Source: Psychrobacter sp. JCM 18900
GTDB lineage: Bacteria > Pseudomonadota > Gammaproteobacteria > Pseudomonadales > Moraxellaceae
Length of the DNA: 64,000 bases
Direction: 5' to 3'
NCBI RefSeq assembly: GCF_904846625.1
Contig: NZ_CAJHBL010000004.1
Location: forward strand, 248,001-312,000
A program made the position numbers and the translations under genes. Below, piece by piece: positions 54,843 through 64,000 of this stretch; position 1 is the stretch's first letter; the number at the start of each line of letters is the position of its first letter. The notes under the pieces were generated by a model, which was given only the letters and a program-made list of their open reading frames with translations, searched no databases and had not been told where the DNA came from.

Positions 54843-55361
54843 TTATTTTGCTGTTGCTGCAGTACTGATCGCGTTGAGTGCTTTTGAGATATTGGCAATC
54901 TCGGTATCGCAACCTTTGATATTGTGACGTGTCTTGAGGTAGTCAGGGTTGTTGTATGACAGCCATACTTTTTTATCAGCATCTTCGCTAATTAAGATTT
55001 TTTGTGGTAAATCAATGGCAACAGTTTGCTCACAGTTCATTAATGGCGTACCTGCTTTAGGATTACCAAACATAACGACTTGCGTTGGTCTCAATGATAA
55101 GTCGGCACTCTGTGCATTTTTCTGATGATCGACTCGTGCAAATACTTTCATACCCTTGCTTTCGATAACTGAGACCAGTTTGTCTGCGGTATCTTGGACA
55201 GAGTGATTGCTCTGTAAAGTTACCAAGCCTTTTTCGGCATTGATAGAGGTTGTGGTGTCTGTCATAGTACCGGTGCTATTGGTTTTATCCAACAGCGTAT
55301 CAATACTGGCACAAGCGGAAACGGCCACTGCCAGCGCAGCGATAGAGACGATTTTAATCAT
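54843..55361 (-). CDS. DUF302 domain lipoprotein
   Basis: The signal peptide (MIKIVSIAALAVAVSACAS) ends in a lipobox. The mature part has a Thr-rich spacer, then the DUF302 core: GLVTLQSNHSVQDTADKLVS, VFARVDHQKNAQSADL, PTQVVMFGNPKAGTPLMNC and WLSYNNPDYL. DUF302 is found in many periplasmic or membrane proteins and has no known catalytic function. It is 172 residues. The upstream start ATG has a good AAAGGTGTAATT ribosome-binding site. It is divergent from nothing nearby; LysR follows upstream on the same strand. Confidence 0.9.
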   Translation of the reverse strand: MIKIVSIAALAVAVSACASIDTLLDKTNSTGTMTDTTTSINAEKGLVTLQSNHSVQDTADKLVSVIESKGMKVFARVDHQKNAQSADLSLRPTQVVMFGNPKAGTPLMNCEQTVAIDLPQKILISEDADKKVWLSYNNPDYLKTRHNIKGCDTEIANISKALNAISTAATAK

Positions 55362-55472
55362 AATTACACCTTTAAGTTGTCTGTAGTATGGTCAGTCCTA
55401 ACTATAATGAGCAACATCGAATATTCATTGTGCGTAATCAGGTCTGTGATTGCAATACGTCTTAACAGAACG

Positions 55473-56393
55473 TTAAACCAAATGTTCTGCCAAATAATCT
55501 ACGAGCAGTCTAATCTTTGGTGATAAATGACGGTTATGCGGATAGATGGCCCAAATGCTTTCTTCGGGTTCTCTATAGTCATCGAGTAAACTGACTAACT
55601 CGCCAGACGCTAAGTACTTTTGCACATAGTAATCAGGCAGCTGTACGATACCTAGCCCTTTTAGCGCAGCATCGACCAGACTATGGCCGCTATTGTATTG
55701 CACCGTACCAGAGACACGCAGGTTCCTTTCTACGCTCGTTTGTTGGTTGTCCGTCTTACCATAAGTATCGCTGTTCTCTTTTGTTTTAGTGGTATCTATA
55801 AAATGCCAGTAGTCACGTGTACCCAATAGGCAGTTATGTTGACTTAAATCACTTAAATGGTGCGGTATGCCGTGTTTTTTTAGATAAGAGGGCGCAGCGC
55901 AGACAAAATTAGTACGCAGGCTAAGTTTCTTTGCCATCATCGTCGAGTCATGCAATTTGCCAATACGAATGGCCAAATCATAACCCCCTTCAATCAAATC
56001 AATTTTCTGATTACTCAAAAAGGCAGTCACTTCGATATCGTGATATTGCATCATAAAATCATTGATGAGTGGTAATAACTGCTGCTCACCATAAGTAACG
56101 GGCGCTGTTAGTTTTATCCTGCCTTGAGGCTTTGATTGTAAGTTGCTTACGGCTTGCTCAGCCGCATCCAAGCCATCGAGCACACTGCGGCAGTGCTGAT
56201 AGAATACACGTCCTTCTTCGGTTAATGAGACCTTGCGTGTGGTTCGATATAGCAGCTTTATATTTAAACGTTTCTCTAACGCGCTGATCTGACGGCTGAC
56301 TTGTGCCGTCGAGATACCCAGCTCTTTTGCACCACGCGTAAAACTCTCATATTCTGCGACATAGACAAACTCACTAATCCCTTCCCAGCGCAT
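55473..56393 (-). CDS. LysR-family transcriptional regulator
   Basis: The helix-turn-helix is seen in FVYVAEYESFTRGAKELGIS and AQVSRQISALEKRLNIKLLY, followed by the effector-binding region with the usual alternating strands (IKLTAPVTYGEQQLLPLIND and later GYDLAIRIGKLHDSTM). The start ATG at 56393 (MRWEGISEF) is used over TTG at 56405. The C-terminus is a short IRLLVDYLAEHLV. It is divergent from the formaldehyde dehydrogenase across about 290 bp, so it may regulate it, but this is only positional. Confidence 0.92.
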   Translation of the reverse strand: MRWEGISEFVYVAEYESFTRGAKELGISTAQVSRQISALEKRLNIKLLYRTTRKVSLTEEGRVFYQHCRSVLDGLDAAEQAVSNLQSKPQGRIKLTAPVTYGEQQLLPLINDFMMQYHDIEVTAFLSNQKIDLIEGGYDLAIRIGKLHDSTMMAKKLSLRTNFVCAAPSYLKKHGIPHHLSDLSQHNCLLGTRDYWHFIDTTKTKENSDTYGKTDNQQTSVERNLRVSGTVQYNSGHSLVDAALKGLGIVQLPDYYVQKYLASGELVSLLDDYREPEESIWAIYPHNRHLSPKIRLLVDYLAEHLV

Positions 56394-57816
<1,423 letters not shown>

Positions 57817-57867
57817 TTAATGACAGCAGTAACGACGTCATTGTCTTAGAAATGCTTTGTTAAAAAT

Positions 57868-57904
57868 AAAAAGGCTGCTTCAATATTGAAGCAGCCTTTT
57901 TTTA
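57868..57904. terminator. Bidirectional terminator between frmA and HAD gene
   Basis: AAAAGGCTGCTTCAA pairs with TTGAAGCAGCCTTTT around a TA loop, with A and T runs at the ends, between convergent genes. Confidence 0.93.
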
Positions 57905-57940
57905 ATATTATTTCCACACATAGCTTAGTGATTGAAAGTC

Positions 57941-58636
57941 TCAAGCACTCTTTTTGCTAATGATTAGATCCGCTAGTGTCGATAAATCTGATGCGGTCAA
58001 ATCTGGAACTGGTACATTTGGCGCGTTGAGCATCGCATTATAGGGACGGGTCAAAAATGCACCGCGACAACCAGCCGCTTGTGCGCCTATAGTATCCCAG
58101 AGGTGACAGGCAACAAGACATAAGTCTGACGTATCAACGGCTAGCGTATCAGCCACCAATTGGTAAGTATCAGGTGCTGGCTTGAACTTGCCAACAGTCT
58201 CAATACTGAAATGCTGCTCAAAGAATTGACTGAGACCTGCTTTTTCTAGTGGCGTTGGGGACGCACTGCTTGCTGAATTGGTCAGCGTGACCAGTCGAAA
58301 CCCTGCATCACGCAAACGAGTCAGTGCTGGCGCTGCATCAGGATGCGCCGGCAACGCGTTCATTCTTTCTTTGAACTCATTGATATCGTCGTCTGTCAAA
58401 GCCACTTGTCTGATATCAGCAACCATTTGCAATGCACCAACGCCGAGCTCGCCAAAAGGCGTATAGAGACCGGATAACGTCATGGTCTGCGAGTACAGTA
58501 CCAGCTGAGCGAACCATTCTCGCAGTACTCTTTGCTTGCCAAAGACACGGGTGAATAAAGGCGTTAGCGTGTCGATATCGAGCAATGTTTCGTTGACGTC
58601 GAACACAATAATCGAGGGAAAGCGTTCAGAAGACAT
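57941..58636 (-). CDS. Haloacid dehalogenase type II-like HAD hydrolase
   Basis: The HAD nucleophile motif FDVNETLLDIDTLT is present, with Asp near residue 13, followed by the cap domain (YSQTMTLSGLYTPFGELG), VTLTNSASSASP for motif II, and KFKPAPDTYQLVADTLAVD plus a C-terminal HLWDTIGAQAAGC for motifs III and IV. This pattern is that of L-2-haloacid dehalogenases and FMP-type relatives, 231 residues. The substrate is not certain. It lies convergent to frmA and upstream of the FrnE-like gene on the same strand. Confidence 0.87.
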   Translation of the reverse strand: MSSERFPSIIVFDVNETLLDIDTLTPLFTRVFGKQRVLREWFAQLVLYSQTMTLSGLYTPFGELGVGALQMVADIRQVALTDDDINEFKERMNALPAHPDAAPALTRLRDAGFRLVTLTNSASSASPTPLEKAGLSQFFEQHFSIETVGKFKPAPDTYQLVADTLAVDTSDLCLVACHLWDTIGAQAAGCRGAFLTRPYNAMLNAPNVPVPDLTASDLSTLADLIISKKSA

Positions 58637-58680
58637 AAAGTATCCTTTTATAGAATGACATTTTTATAACGTCAGGTGGT

Positions 58681-59334
58681 TTACTCAGTCATGTTGGCCA
58701 ATTGCTCTAAAATACTGATGTAGTTCTCGACCCCTTGGGCACCGCTGACCAGATGACGCTCATTAAAGATAATCGCTGGTACACTTTGGATGCCTTGCTG
58801 TTGCCAATGCTGCTCTTCGGCTCGTACTTCTTTTGCAAAGAACTGACCTTCTAACACTGCCAATGATTCACTACGATCAAGCCCAGTCTCTGCTGCAATA
58901 TCAGCAAGCACATTGATATCTGAGATGTCTCTGTTATTGGTGAAATGCGCGGCAAACAAGGCTTGCTTTAGCTCATGCATGCGGCCTTGTTGATCAGCGA
59001 AATGTAGCAGCTGATGCAAGTTAAAGGTGTTGTGCATGCGTGTGTCATCATTGAAATTAAATTTAAAGCCAACTTCCTGTCCAGCTTCAGTCATTCTGAC
59101 TCGGCTAGCATCTGACTCTTGCTTGGTAGAACCGTACTTCTCGATGATGTGCTCACGTAGGTTTTGACCTTCGTTCGGCATATTTGGGTTTAGCTCAAAC
59201 GGATGCCAGTGGATAGTGTGAGCGGTATTGGTTTGCTCAAGTGCTGCTGCCAATTGGCGATAACCGATGACGCACCAAGGGCAGACGACGTCTGAGACGA
59301 TATCTATTCGGAGTGGTTTTTCTGATGTGCTCAT
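58681..59334 (-). CDS. FrnE-like DsbA family oxidoreductase
   Basis: The thioredoxin-like fold of DsbA/2-hydroxychromene carboxylate isomerase type starts IDIVSDVVCPWCVIGYRQLA, with the CPWC active site. FrnE family markers follow: HWHPFELNPNMPNEG, and NLHQLLHFADQQGRM. The C-terminal SVPAIIFNERHLVSGAQ with cis-Pro (VPA) is typical. No signal peptide is seen, so it is cytoplasmic. It lies 44 bp upstream of the HAD gene in the transcript and is probably in the same operon. Confidence 0.9.
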   Translation of the reverse strand: MSTSEKPLRIDIVSDVVCPWCVIGYRQLAAALEQTNTAHTIHWHPFELNPNMPNEGQNLREHIIEKYGSTKQESDASRVRMTEAGQEVGFKFNFNDDTRMHNTFNLHQLLHFADQQGRMHELKQALFAAHFTNNRDISDINVLADIAAETGLDRSESLAVLEGQFFAKEVRAEEQHWQQQGIQSVPAIIFNERHLVSGAQGVENYISILEQLANMTE

Positions 59335-59725
59335 ATTTCCTCACAGGTATTATTATGTATGTTTTGTTTGGGATGTATAGATAGTGGCATATCAGTTGGA
59401 ATCAAGCAGATATACCTAGTTATCAGACAACTATAATTAGTTACCATATATCAAGTCAGTTCATACTAAGAGAATGACTAAGTGATTACAATGTAGTCTG
59501 CGCAGTCGGCGTCGCCAATTCGGTAGCGTAATTGTAACCATTACCAATAAGAAAGTAGGCGTTTTTGCAATACGCTGACTCAGTCATAACAAAACCTACG
59601 AATACTTAACCAAGCAGGCATGGTCATAAAATAGCTTTTTATTTAAAGTGGCTTCGTTAAATGATAATCGAAGAAGAAAAATTCTAAGCAAGAATAAAAA
59701 ACTAATATCAATAATGGAGTCATAG
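59335..59725. promoter_or_regulatory. Gap between FrnE-like gene and nitroreductase
   Basis: These 391 bp hold divergent promoters of the two genes. A GC-richer block (AGTCGGCGTCGCCAATTCGG, near 59501) is followed by GTAATTGTAACCATTACC (59528), a partial inverted repeat that could be an operator. No ORF or RNA gene is seen. Confidence 0.45.
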
Positions 59726-60382
59726 ATGAAAAATATCACTGAAGCGATGAACTGGCGCTATAGCACAAAAGAATTTGATACCAATAAGAAAATCTCAGCA
59801 GAAGATTTCCAAAGTCTAAAAGATATTTTGCGCCTAAGTCCTTCGAGTACCAACATTCAGCCTTGGCATTTTGTCATTGCTGATGATGAAGCTGGTAAAG
59901 CCCGAATCGCAAAAGGCACTGAGGGCATGTATGAGTTCAACGATGCCAAAGTAAAAGGTGCCTCGCACGTCATTGTATTCTGTAGCCGTGTCTATGCAGA
60001 TGATGAGTTTTTGAATGACATACTAGAAAAAGAAAATGCAGATGGTCGTTTTGCGGAACCACAATTTAAAGAGCAAATGCATCAGACGCGTAAAATGTTT
60101 TTGGACATTCGTCGTTATGAGCAAAAGGACGAGCCACATTGGTTGATAGAGCAATTGTATCTTAATATGGGCGCTCTGCTACTAGGGGCTGCAACTTTGG
60201 GTATCGATGCGGTGCCGATGGAAGGGGCGGATTTAAAAGCACTTGATGAAGAGTTTGATTTGCGTAGTAAAGGTTACACCGCTGTGGCAGTCGTATCACT
60301 TGGTTATCGTAGTAAAGATGACTTTAACGCTGAGCTGCCAAAATCACGTTTTGATGAAGAAACGATTATCACGAAAGCCTAG
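59726..60382 (+). CDS. nfsB: NAD(P)H nitroreductase, NfsB-like
   Basis: The FMN-dependent nitroreductase fold is seen in MNWRYSTKEFDTNKKIS, LRLSPSSTNIQPWHFVIADD, and the C-terminal block AATLGIDAVPMEGADLKALDEEFDLRSKG. At 218 residues it is the size of NfsB, which reduces nitroaromatics and quinones. The start ATG at 59726 has ATGGAGTC ahead. It has its own promoter region and a terminator downstream. Substrate in this organism is unknown. Confidence 0.93.
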   Translation: MKNITEAMNWRYSTKEFDTNKKISAEDFQSLKDILRLSPSSTNIQPWHFVIADDEAGKARIAKGTEGMYEFNDAKVKGASHVIVFCSRVYADDEFLNDILEKENADGRFAEPQFKEQMHQTRKMFLDIRRYEQKDEPHWLIEQLYLNMGALLLGAATLGIDAVPMEGADLKALDEEFDLRSKGYTAVAVVSLGYRSKDDFNAELPKSRFDEETIITKA

Positions 60383-60454
60383 CCAGTTATTAGCTAATCC
60401 AAGAACGGATTTAATAGACATATCTACTAAATACTATACGTAAAAAGTCTATTT

Positions 60455-60492
60455 AAGAGCCTCATAAACTGACCGTTTATGGGGCTTTTTTT
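60455..60492 (+). terminator. Nitroreductase terminator
   Basis: AGCCTCATAAAC pairs with GTTTATGGGGCT (one mismatch) around a TGACC loop, then a strong T-run, about 75 bases after the nitroreductase stop. Confidence 0.88.
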
Positions 60493-60717
60493 ATCGATAT
60501 TTCCTTTGAAATAACGTTAAAAACTGATGATAAATCATATATCACCTATTAGCAGCGCTAACATTTCGATACTCTTGCAGATTAGAAACTACACTGGAAC
60601 CCCTACAAAGTAAAAACAAAACAACTTTTTTCATACGTCATAATAAATTTATTGACGCTGTCATTTTGAAGCGTATTTCACCATTTTATTATGTTCATCT
60701 GCCAGCGAGAAGCCAGC
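60493..60717 (+). other. Gap before molybdenum oxidoreductase operon
   Basis: This AT-rich gap carries the promoter of the three-gene operon. No ORF or hairpin of note is seen. A weak GAGAAGC precedes the chosen ATG. Confidence 0.45.
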
Positions 60718-61389
60718 ATGTCTACTTTGACTTTAACAATCAATAAGCAAGATTATCAGCTTGAAAATCTTGACGCCCGTACGACACTGCTCGACGTCTG
60801 TCGTCAGCATTTACAAATTACTGGACCCAAAAAAGGCTGCGACCATGGTCAATGCGGGGCATGTACAATGCTCATCAATGGACGACGGGTTAATTCTTGT
60901 CTGACGCTCGCCGTTATGCATGATGGTGATGACATCACAACAATTGAAGGCATCGGAATGCCAGAGTCATTATCGGCATTGCAGCAAGCGTTTAAAGACA
61001 ATGACGCTTTTCAGTGCGGATATTGCACGCCTGGTCAGATTTGCTCAGCGACCGCATTGATAGAAGAAGTGAAGCAAAACTGGCCAAGCCATGTTAGCAC
61101 CGACTTAAAAAATCCTGATGGTCTCCTTGTACAAGAAATTGCTGAGCGCATGAGTGGTAACATCTGCCGCTGCTCAGCTTATCCAAATATTATCAAAGCC
61201 ATTTCACAAGTGCTTGAGAGTCAGGTATCAGAGAGTCAAATACAAGAAGCTAGTACTCAAACAACAGACAATACAGTGCAAAACTCAAGCGTGACAGGTA
61301 TCTGGTCGCCGCCACCGAGCGAGGCGCAACTTGGTAAGACCTCAGCGAATAACAAGACAGCAACTGCTACAACAGGAGGCCGCTCATGA
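60718..61389 (+). CDS. Aldehyde oxidoreductase [2Fe-2S] subunit (PaoA/YagT-like)
   Basis: This small subunit of a xanthine dehydrogenase-family enzyme carries two [2Fe-2S] clusters: the first by CDHGQCGACTMLINGRRVNSC, the second by QCGYCTPGQIC and GNICRCSAY. ATG at 60718 (MSTLTLTINKQ) gives 223 residues; an ATG at 60691 would add nine residues. The N-terminus has no twin-Arg leader, unlike E. coli PaoA, so a cytoplasmic location is more likely. The C-terminal 45 residues are Gln/Ser/Thr-rich. It couples to the FAD subunit by a 4-bp ATGA overlap. Confidence 0.9.
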   Translation: MSTLTLTINKQDYQLENLDARTTLLDVCRQHLQITGPKKGCDHGQCGACTMLINGRRVNSCLTLAVMHDGDDITTIEGIGMPESLSALQQAFKDNDAFQCGYCTPGQICSATALIEEVKQNWPSHVSTDLKNPDGLLVQEIAERMSGNICRCSAYPNIIKAISQVLESQVSESQIQEASTQTTDNTVQNSSVTGIWSPPPSEAQLGKTSANNKTATATTGGRS

Positions 61390-62378
61390 AACGCTTTGAA
61401 TATAGCCGTGCTGATGCACCAGAGCAAGCGGCAATATCTGCCAGTACCAAAGATGCGTCATTTATCGCAGGTGGTACCAACTTATTAGACTTGATGAAAT
61501 TGGAGATTGAAACGCCAATTAAATTGGTCGATATTACCCGTTTAGAATTAGAGCAAGTTGAAACCACTGCCGACGGTGGTCTGCGTATTGGCACGCTTGT
61601 GACCAATAGTGATTTAGCAGCGCATCCTGAAGTTATTGCAAATTATCCAGTATTGTCCCGAGCGATTTTGGCAGGAGCGACTGGCCAGCTGCGTAATAAA
61701 GCAACGACTGGCGGTAATTTCTTACAGCGCACCCGTTGTTATTACTTCTATCAAACGGATAGTGCTTGCAATAAGCGTGAACCGGGCACAGGTTGTCCTG
61801 CTATCAATGGCGAGAACCGTACGCTGGCTATTTTAGGTACGAGCGATGCCTGTATCGCTCAGCATCCATCTGACATGGCAGTAGCGATGCGCTTGCTGGA
61901 TGCCACTATCGAGACAGTTAAAGCGGATGGATCGACTCGTTCTATCAATGTGAAGGACTTTTATCGCTTGCCGAAAGATACGCCGCATATTGAAAACGTA
62001 TTAGAGACAGGCGAGTTAATTACTCATGTTGTATTACCTGCGCCTATTAAAGGTATGCATACTTATGACAAAGTGCGAGATCGCGCCTCATATGCGTTTG
62101 CGCTCGTGTCCTGTGCCGCAGTGATAGACGCTGATGATAACGGTAATCTAAAAACGGTACGATTGGCATTTGGTGGTATCGGTACGGAGCCATGGCGTAA
62201 TGAAGAAGTTGAGGCACTGTTGACGGATACCGATGGCAATAATGACGTTATCGTGCAAGCTGCCGATCTGTTATTGAATGATGCCAAAGGTAATGGTCAA
62301 AACGACTTTAAGATACCGTTGACGCGTCGCCTACTAAAACAAGTCATTCAGCGCGCACTAGCGGGCGAGGGAGCATAA
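61386..62378 (+). CDS. Aldehyde oxidoreductase FAD subunit (PaoB/YagS-like)
   Basis: The FAD-binding motif FIAGGTNLLDLMKLEIETP is followed by ATGQLRNKATTGGNFLQRTR, a family block. The sequence has an extra Cys set: RTRCYYFYQTDSAC, GTGCPAINGEN and SDACIAQHPSDM. This resembles the [4Fe-4S] site of E. coli PaoB, so an extra cluster is inferred. 330 residues is typical. It starts in a 4-bp overlap with the small subunit and is followed 2 bp later by the large subunit. Confidence 0.9.
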   Translation: MKRFEYSRADAPEQAAISASTKDASFIAGGTNLLDLMKLEIETPIKLVDITRLELEQVETTADGGLRIGTLVTNSDLAAHPEVIANYPVLSRAILAGATGQLRNKATTGGNFLQRTRCYYFYQTDSACNKREPGTGCPAINGENRTLAILGTSDACIAQHPSDMAVAMRLLDATIETVKADGSTRSINVKDFYRLPKDTPHIENVLETGELITHVVLPAPIKGMHTYDKVRDRASYAFALVSCAAVIDADDNGNLKTVRLAFGGIGTEPWRNEEVEALLTDTDGNNDVIVQAADLLLNDAKGNGQNDFKIPLTRRLLKQVIQRALAGEGA

Positions 62379-62380
62379 TC

Positions 62381-64000
62381 ATGTCATTATTTGAATCAAT
62401 CACTCAGTCAGAACCGACCAAAAAAATGACCATGGATGAACCTGTTGAATCTTTATTTAGCACAACAGCGAGCAAACTGGTTGGTAAGCCAATCAACCGT
62501 GTTGATGGCTCGCTGAAGGTTAGTGGTCAAGCACCTTACAGTGCTGAAATCCATTTAGACAATAAAGCGTACGGTGTCTTGGTCGGTGCGACTATTGCTA
62601 AAGGGCAAGTCCAGAATATCGATAGTAGTTCTTTAGATGGCATTCCCAATATTATCAAGGTCGTGACAGATCCTAAGCACTTCTTGCGTAATTCTCAGCA
62701 AGGCGGATTGAAAAAAGCGCCAAAGCAGGGAGCGACTGAGATTTTTTATCATGGTCAACCCATCGCTGTTGTAATCGCTGAAACCTTTGAAGCAGCAACA
62801 GAAGGGGCAAATGCGCTTAAAGTCACTTATAAAGATGAGACTGACCAAGCGGCATTAAATTTTACTAAAGAGTTGTCTAACGCCCATGCAGTTGATGAAA
62901 AAAAAGGCTCTGACAAAAATTATGTCCAAGGCGATCCTGAGCAAGGATTGGCTAATGCTGAAGTAACACTAGATCGCTTTTATCATACGCCAAGTCAAAA
63001 CAGCTCTGCGATGGAGCCACATGCGACATTGGCACATTGGGAAGGGGATAAGCTCGTTCTTTATACGGCAAATCAAATGCTTGCGTCTTGTAAGCAGCAA
63101 GTCATGGATGCGCTAAACTTAAACAAAGATCAAGTTCAGCTAATTGCACACTATGTTGGTGGTGGGTTTGGTAGTAAGCTCGGTATTGCGCCTGAATCTA
63201 TTGCCGCTGCTATTGCGTCAAAAGATCTTGGTCGACCAGTATTGATTACTATGACCCGTCCACAGGTGATGGAGGCAACGGTCAGACGCTCAAACACTCG
63301 TCAGCGCATTGCAATTGGCTGCGATAAAAATGGCGTTATCGATACGTTGATTCACGATACCATTTCTAGCAATTTGCCAGACGAAGCGTTCTTTGAACCA
63401 ACTGCCTTGTCTACGCACTATCTATACAGTGGTAAAAACCGCCGTGTAAATTACGAAATGGTTGATATGAACCAAGTGCTATCAGGCTCTATGCGTGCAC
63501 CTGGTGAAGCGGTCGGTATGATTGCCGTTGAGTGTGCGATGGATGAATTGGCTGCGCAATTGGACCTTGATCCTATAGAGCTGCGCCGCCGTAACGAACC
63601 CGAAAAAGACCCTAGTAAAGACATTCCATTTTCGACGCGCCAGCTGATTGCCTGTATGGAGCAAGGTGCTGAGCAGTTTGGTTGGAGTCAGCGCAACACA
63701 AAGCCTGCCAGTCAATTAGAAGGTGACTGGTGGATAGGCACGGGCATGGCTGCGGCCGCACGTGGTAACCAGTTACAGTCTTCTGAAGCGCGCGCAACGC
63801 TGCAAATCGATAAGTCAAAAGCGCTTGGTGTCAAAGCAGTTATCGAGACAGATATGACGGATATCGGTACAGGGTCTTATACAGTGTTTTCTCAGGTAGC
63901 AGCAGATTTATTAGGATTACCTATCGACCATATCGAGATGAAATTAGGCGATAGTGCCTTACCACCTGCATCAGGTTCAGGTGGTAGCTGGGGTGCAGCA
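62381..64000 (+). CDS. Aldehyde oxidoreductase molybdopterin subunit, partial (PaoC/YagR-like)
   Basis: This large subunit runs off the right edge; 540 codons are present of about 730. It starts ATG with a GAGGGAG ribosome-binding site. Visible signatures are LVGKPINRVDGSLKVSGQAP, then MEPHATLAHW and VGGGFGSKLG, RAPGEAVGMIAVECAMDELA, and the late DIGTGSYTVFSQVAADLLGL, all of the xanthine dehydrogenase large subunit type. The active-site Glu would lie in the missing C-terminus. With the other two subunits it should oxidise aldehydes to acids. Confidence 0.92.
   Translation, partial: MSLFESITQSEPTKKMTMDEPVESLFSTTASKLVGKPINRVDGSLKVSGQAPYSAEIHLDNKAYGVLVGATIAKGQVQNIDSSSLDGIPNIIKVVTDPKHFLRNSQQGGLKKAPKQGATEIFYHGQPIAVVIAETFEAATEGANALKVTYKDETDQAALNFTKELSNAHAVDEKKGSDKNYVQGDPEQGLANAEVTLDRFYHTPSQNSSAMEPHATLAHWEGDKLVLYTANQMLASCKQQVMDALNLNKDQVQLIAHYVGGGFGSKLGIAPESIAAAIASKDLGRPVLITMTRPQVMEATVRRSNTRQRIAIGCDKNGVIDTLIHDTISSNLPDEAFFEPTALSTHYLYSGKNRRVNYEMVDMNQVLSGSMRAPGEAVGMIAVECAMDELAAQLDLDPIELRRRNEPEKDPSKDIPFSTRQLIACMEQGAEQFGWSQRNTKPASQLEGDWWIGTGMAAAARGNQLQSSEARATLQIDKSKALGVKAVIETDMTDIGTGSYTVFSQVAADLLGLPIDHIEMKLGDSALPPASGSGGSWGAA

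Overview
The window looks like a chromosomal segment of Psychrobacter (Moraxellaceae, Gammaproteobacteria). This rests on moderate-to-low GC, the gene set, and Acinetobacter/Psychrobacter-like neighbourhoods: uvrA near an MFS gene and ssb, a split type II secretion cluster gspN-gspC-gspD, and a cytochrome-assembly gene divergent from ffh. Nearly all of it is core genome. I see no rRNA, tRNA, CRISPR array, IS transposase or prophage.

Layout. 1-7.6 kb: a cytochrome c assembly-type membrane protein (partial), ffh, tsaB, uppP, rsmJ, a small membrane protein, ubiA and a DUF4112 protein. 7.6-12.6 kb: a minus-strand block with a lipoprotein, yjbQ, mnmC, a coiled-coil membrane protein, a YciI-family protein and yciB. 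12.8-19.8 kb: a PHP-domain phosphatase (rnm/yciV), a membrane diguanylate cyclase, truD, a Rieske/FAD AIF-like reductase and a GNAT acetyltransferase. 19.8-29.1 kb, mostly minus strand: a small membrane protein, gor, a yjjB/yjjP-type exporter pair, a DUF503 protein, an AT-rich KAP-type P-loop ATPase that looks acquired, a small lipoprotein and uvrA. 29.1-34.3 kb: a YajR-like MFS transporter, a DUF3833 lipoprotein, ssb, a long AT-rich gap and an H-NS-family gene. 34.4-42.8 kb: gspN-gspC-gspD, a TatD nuclease, tcdA and a hybrid histidine kinase. 42.9-49.8 kb: efp divergent from epmB (EF-P and the enzyme making its beta-lysine), an unassigned 585-aa protein, a FimX-like degenerate GGDEF/EAL protein and a lipoprotein cytochrome c. 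49.8-54.8 kb: the MoxR-DUF58-transglutaminase trio and DUF4031. 54.8-64 kb: a DUF302 lipoprotein, LysR regulator, glutathione-dependent formaldehyde dehydrogenase, type II haloacid dehalogenase-like HAD, FrnE-like DsbA protein, nitroreductase, and an incomplete three-subunit molybdenum aldehyde oxidoreductase. This last stretch reads as a redox and aldehyde detoxification neighbourhood.

The most unusual non-coding signal is a pair of 107-bp elements (23189-23295 and 32962-33068). They lie in opposite orientation, are about 87% identical, and end in imperfect 24-bp terminal inverted repeats, a MITE-like structure with no gene. Other points of interest are the orphan KAP ATPase, a poly-A tract that seems to shift the end of a small lipoprotein, a roughly 870-bp AT-rich gap before the H-NS gene, and a c-di-GMP effector with degenerate catalytic motifs. 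All calls come from reading the sequence; no database search was run.
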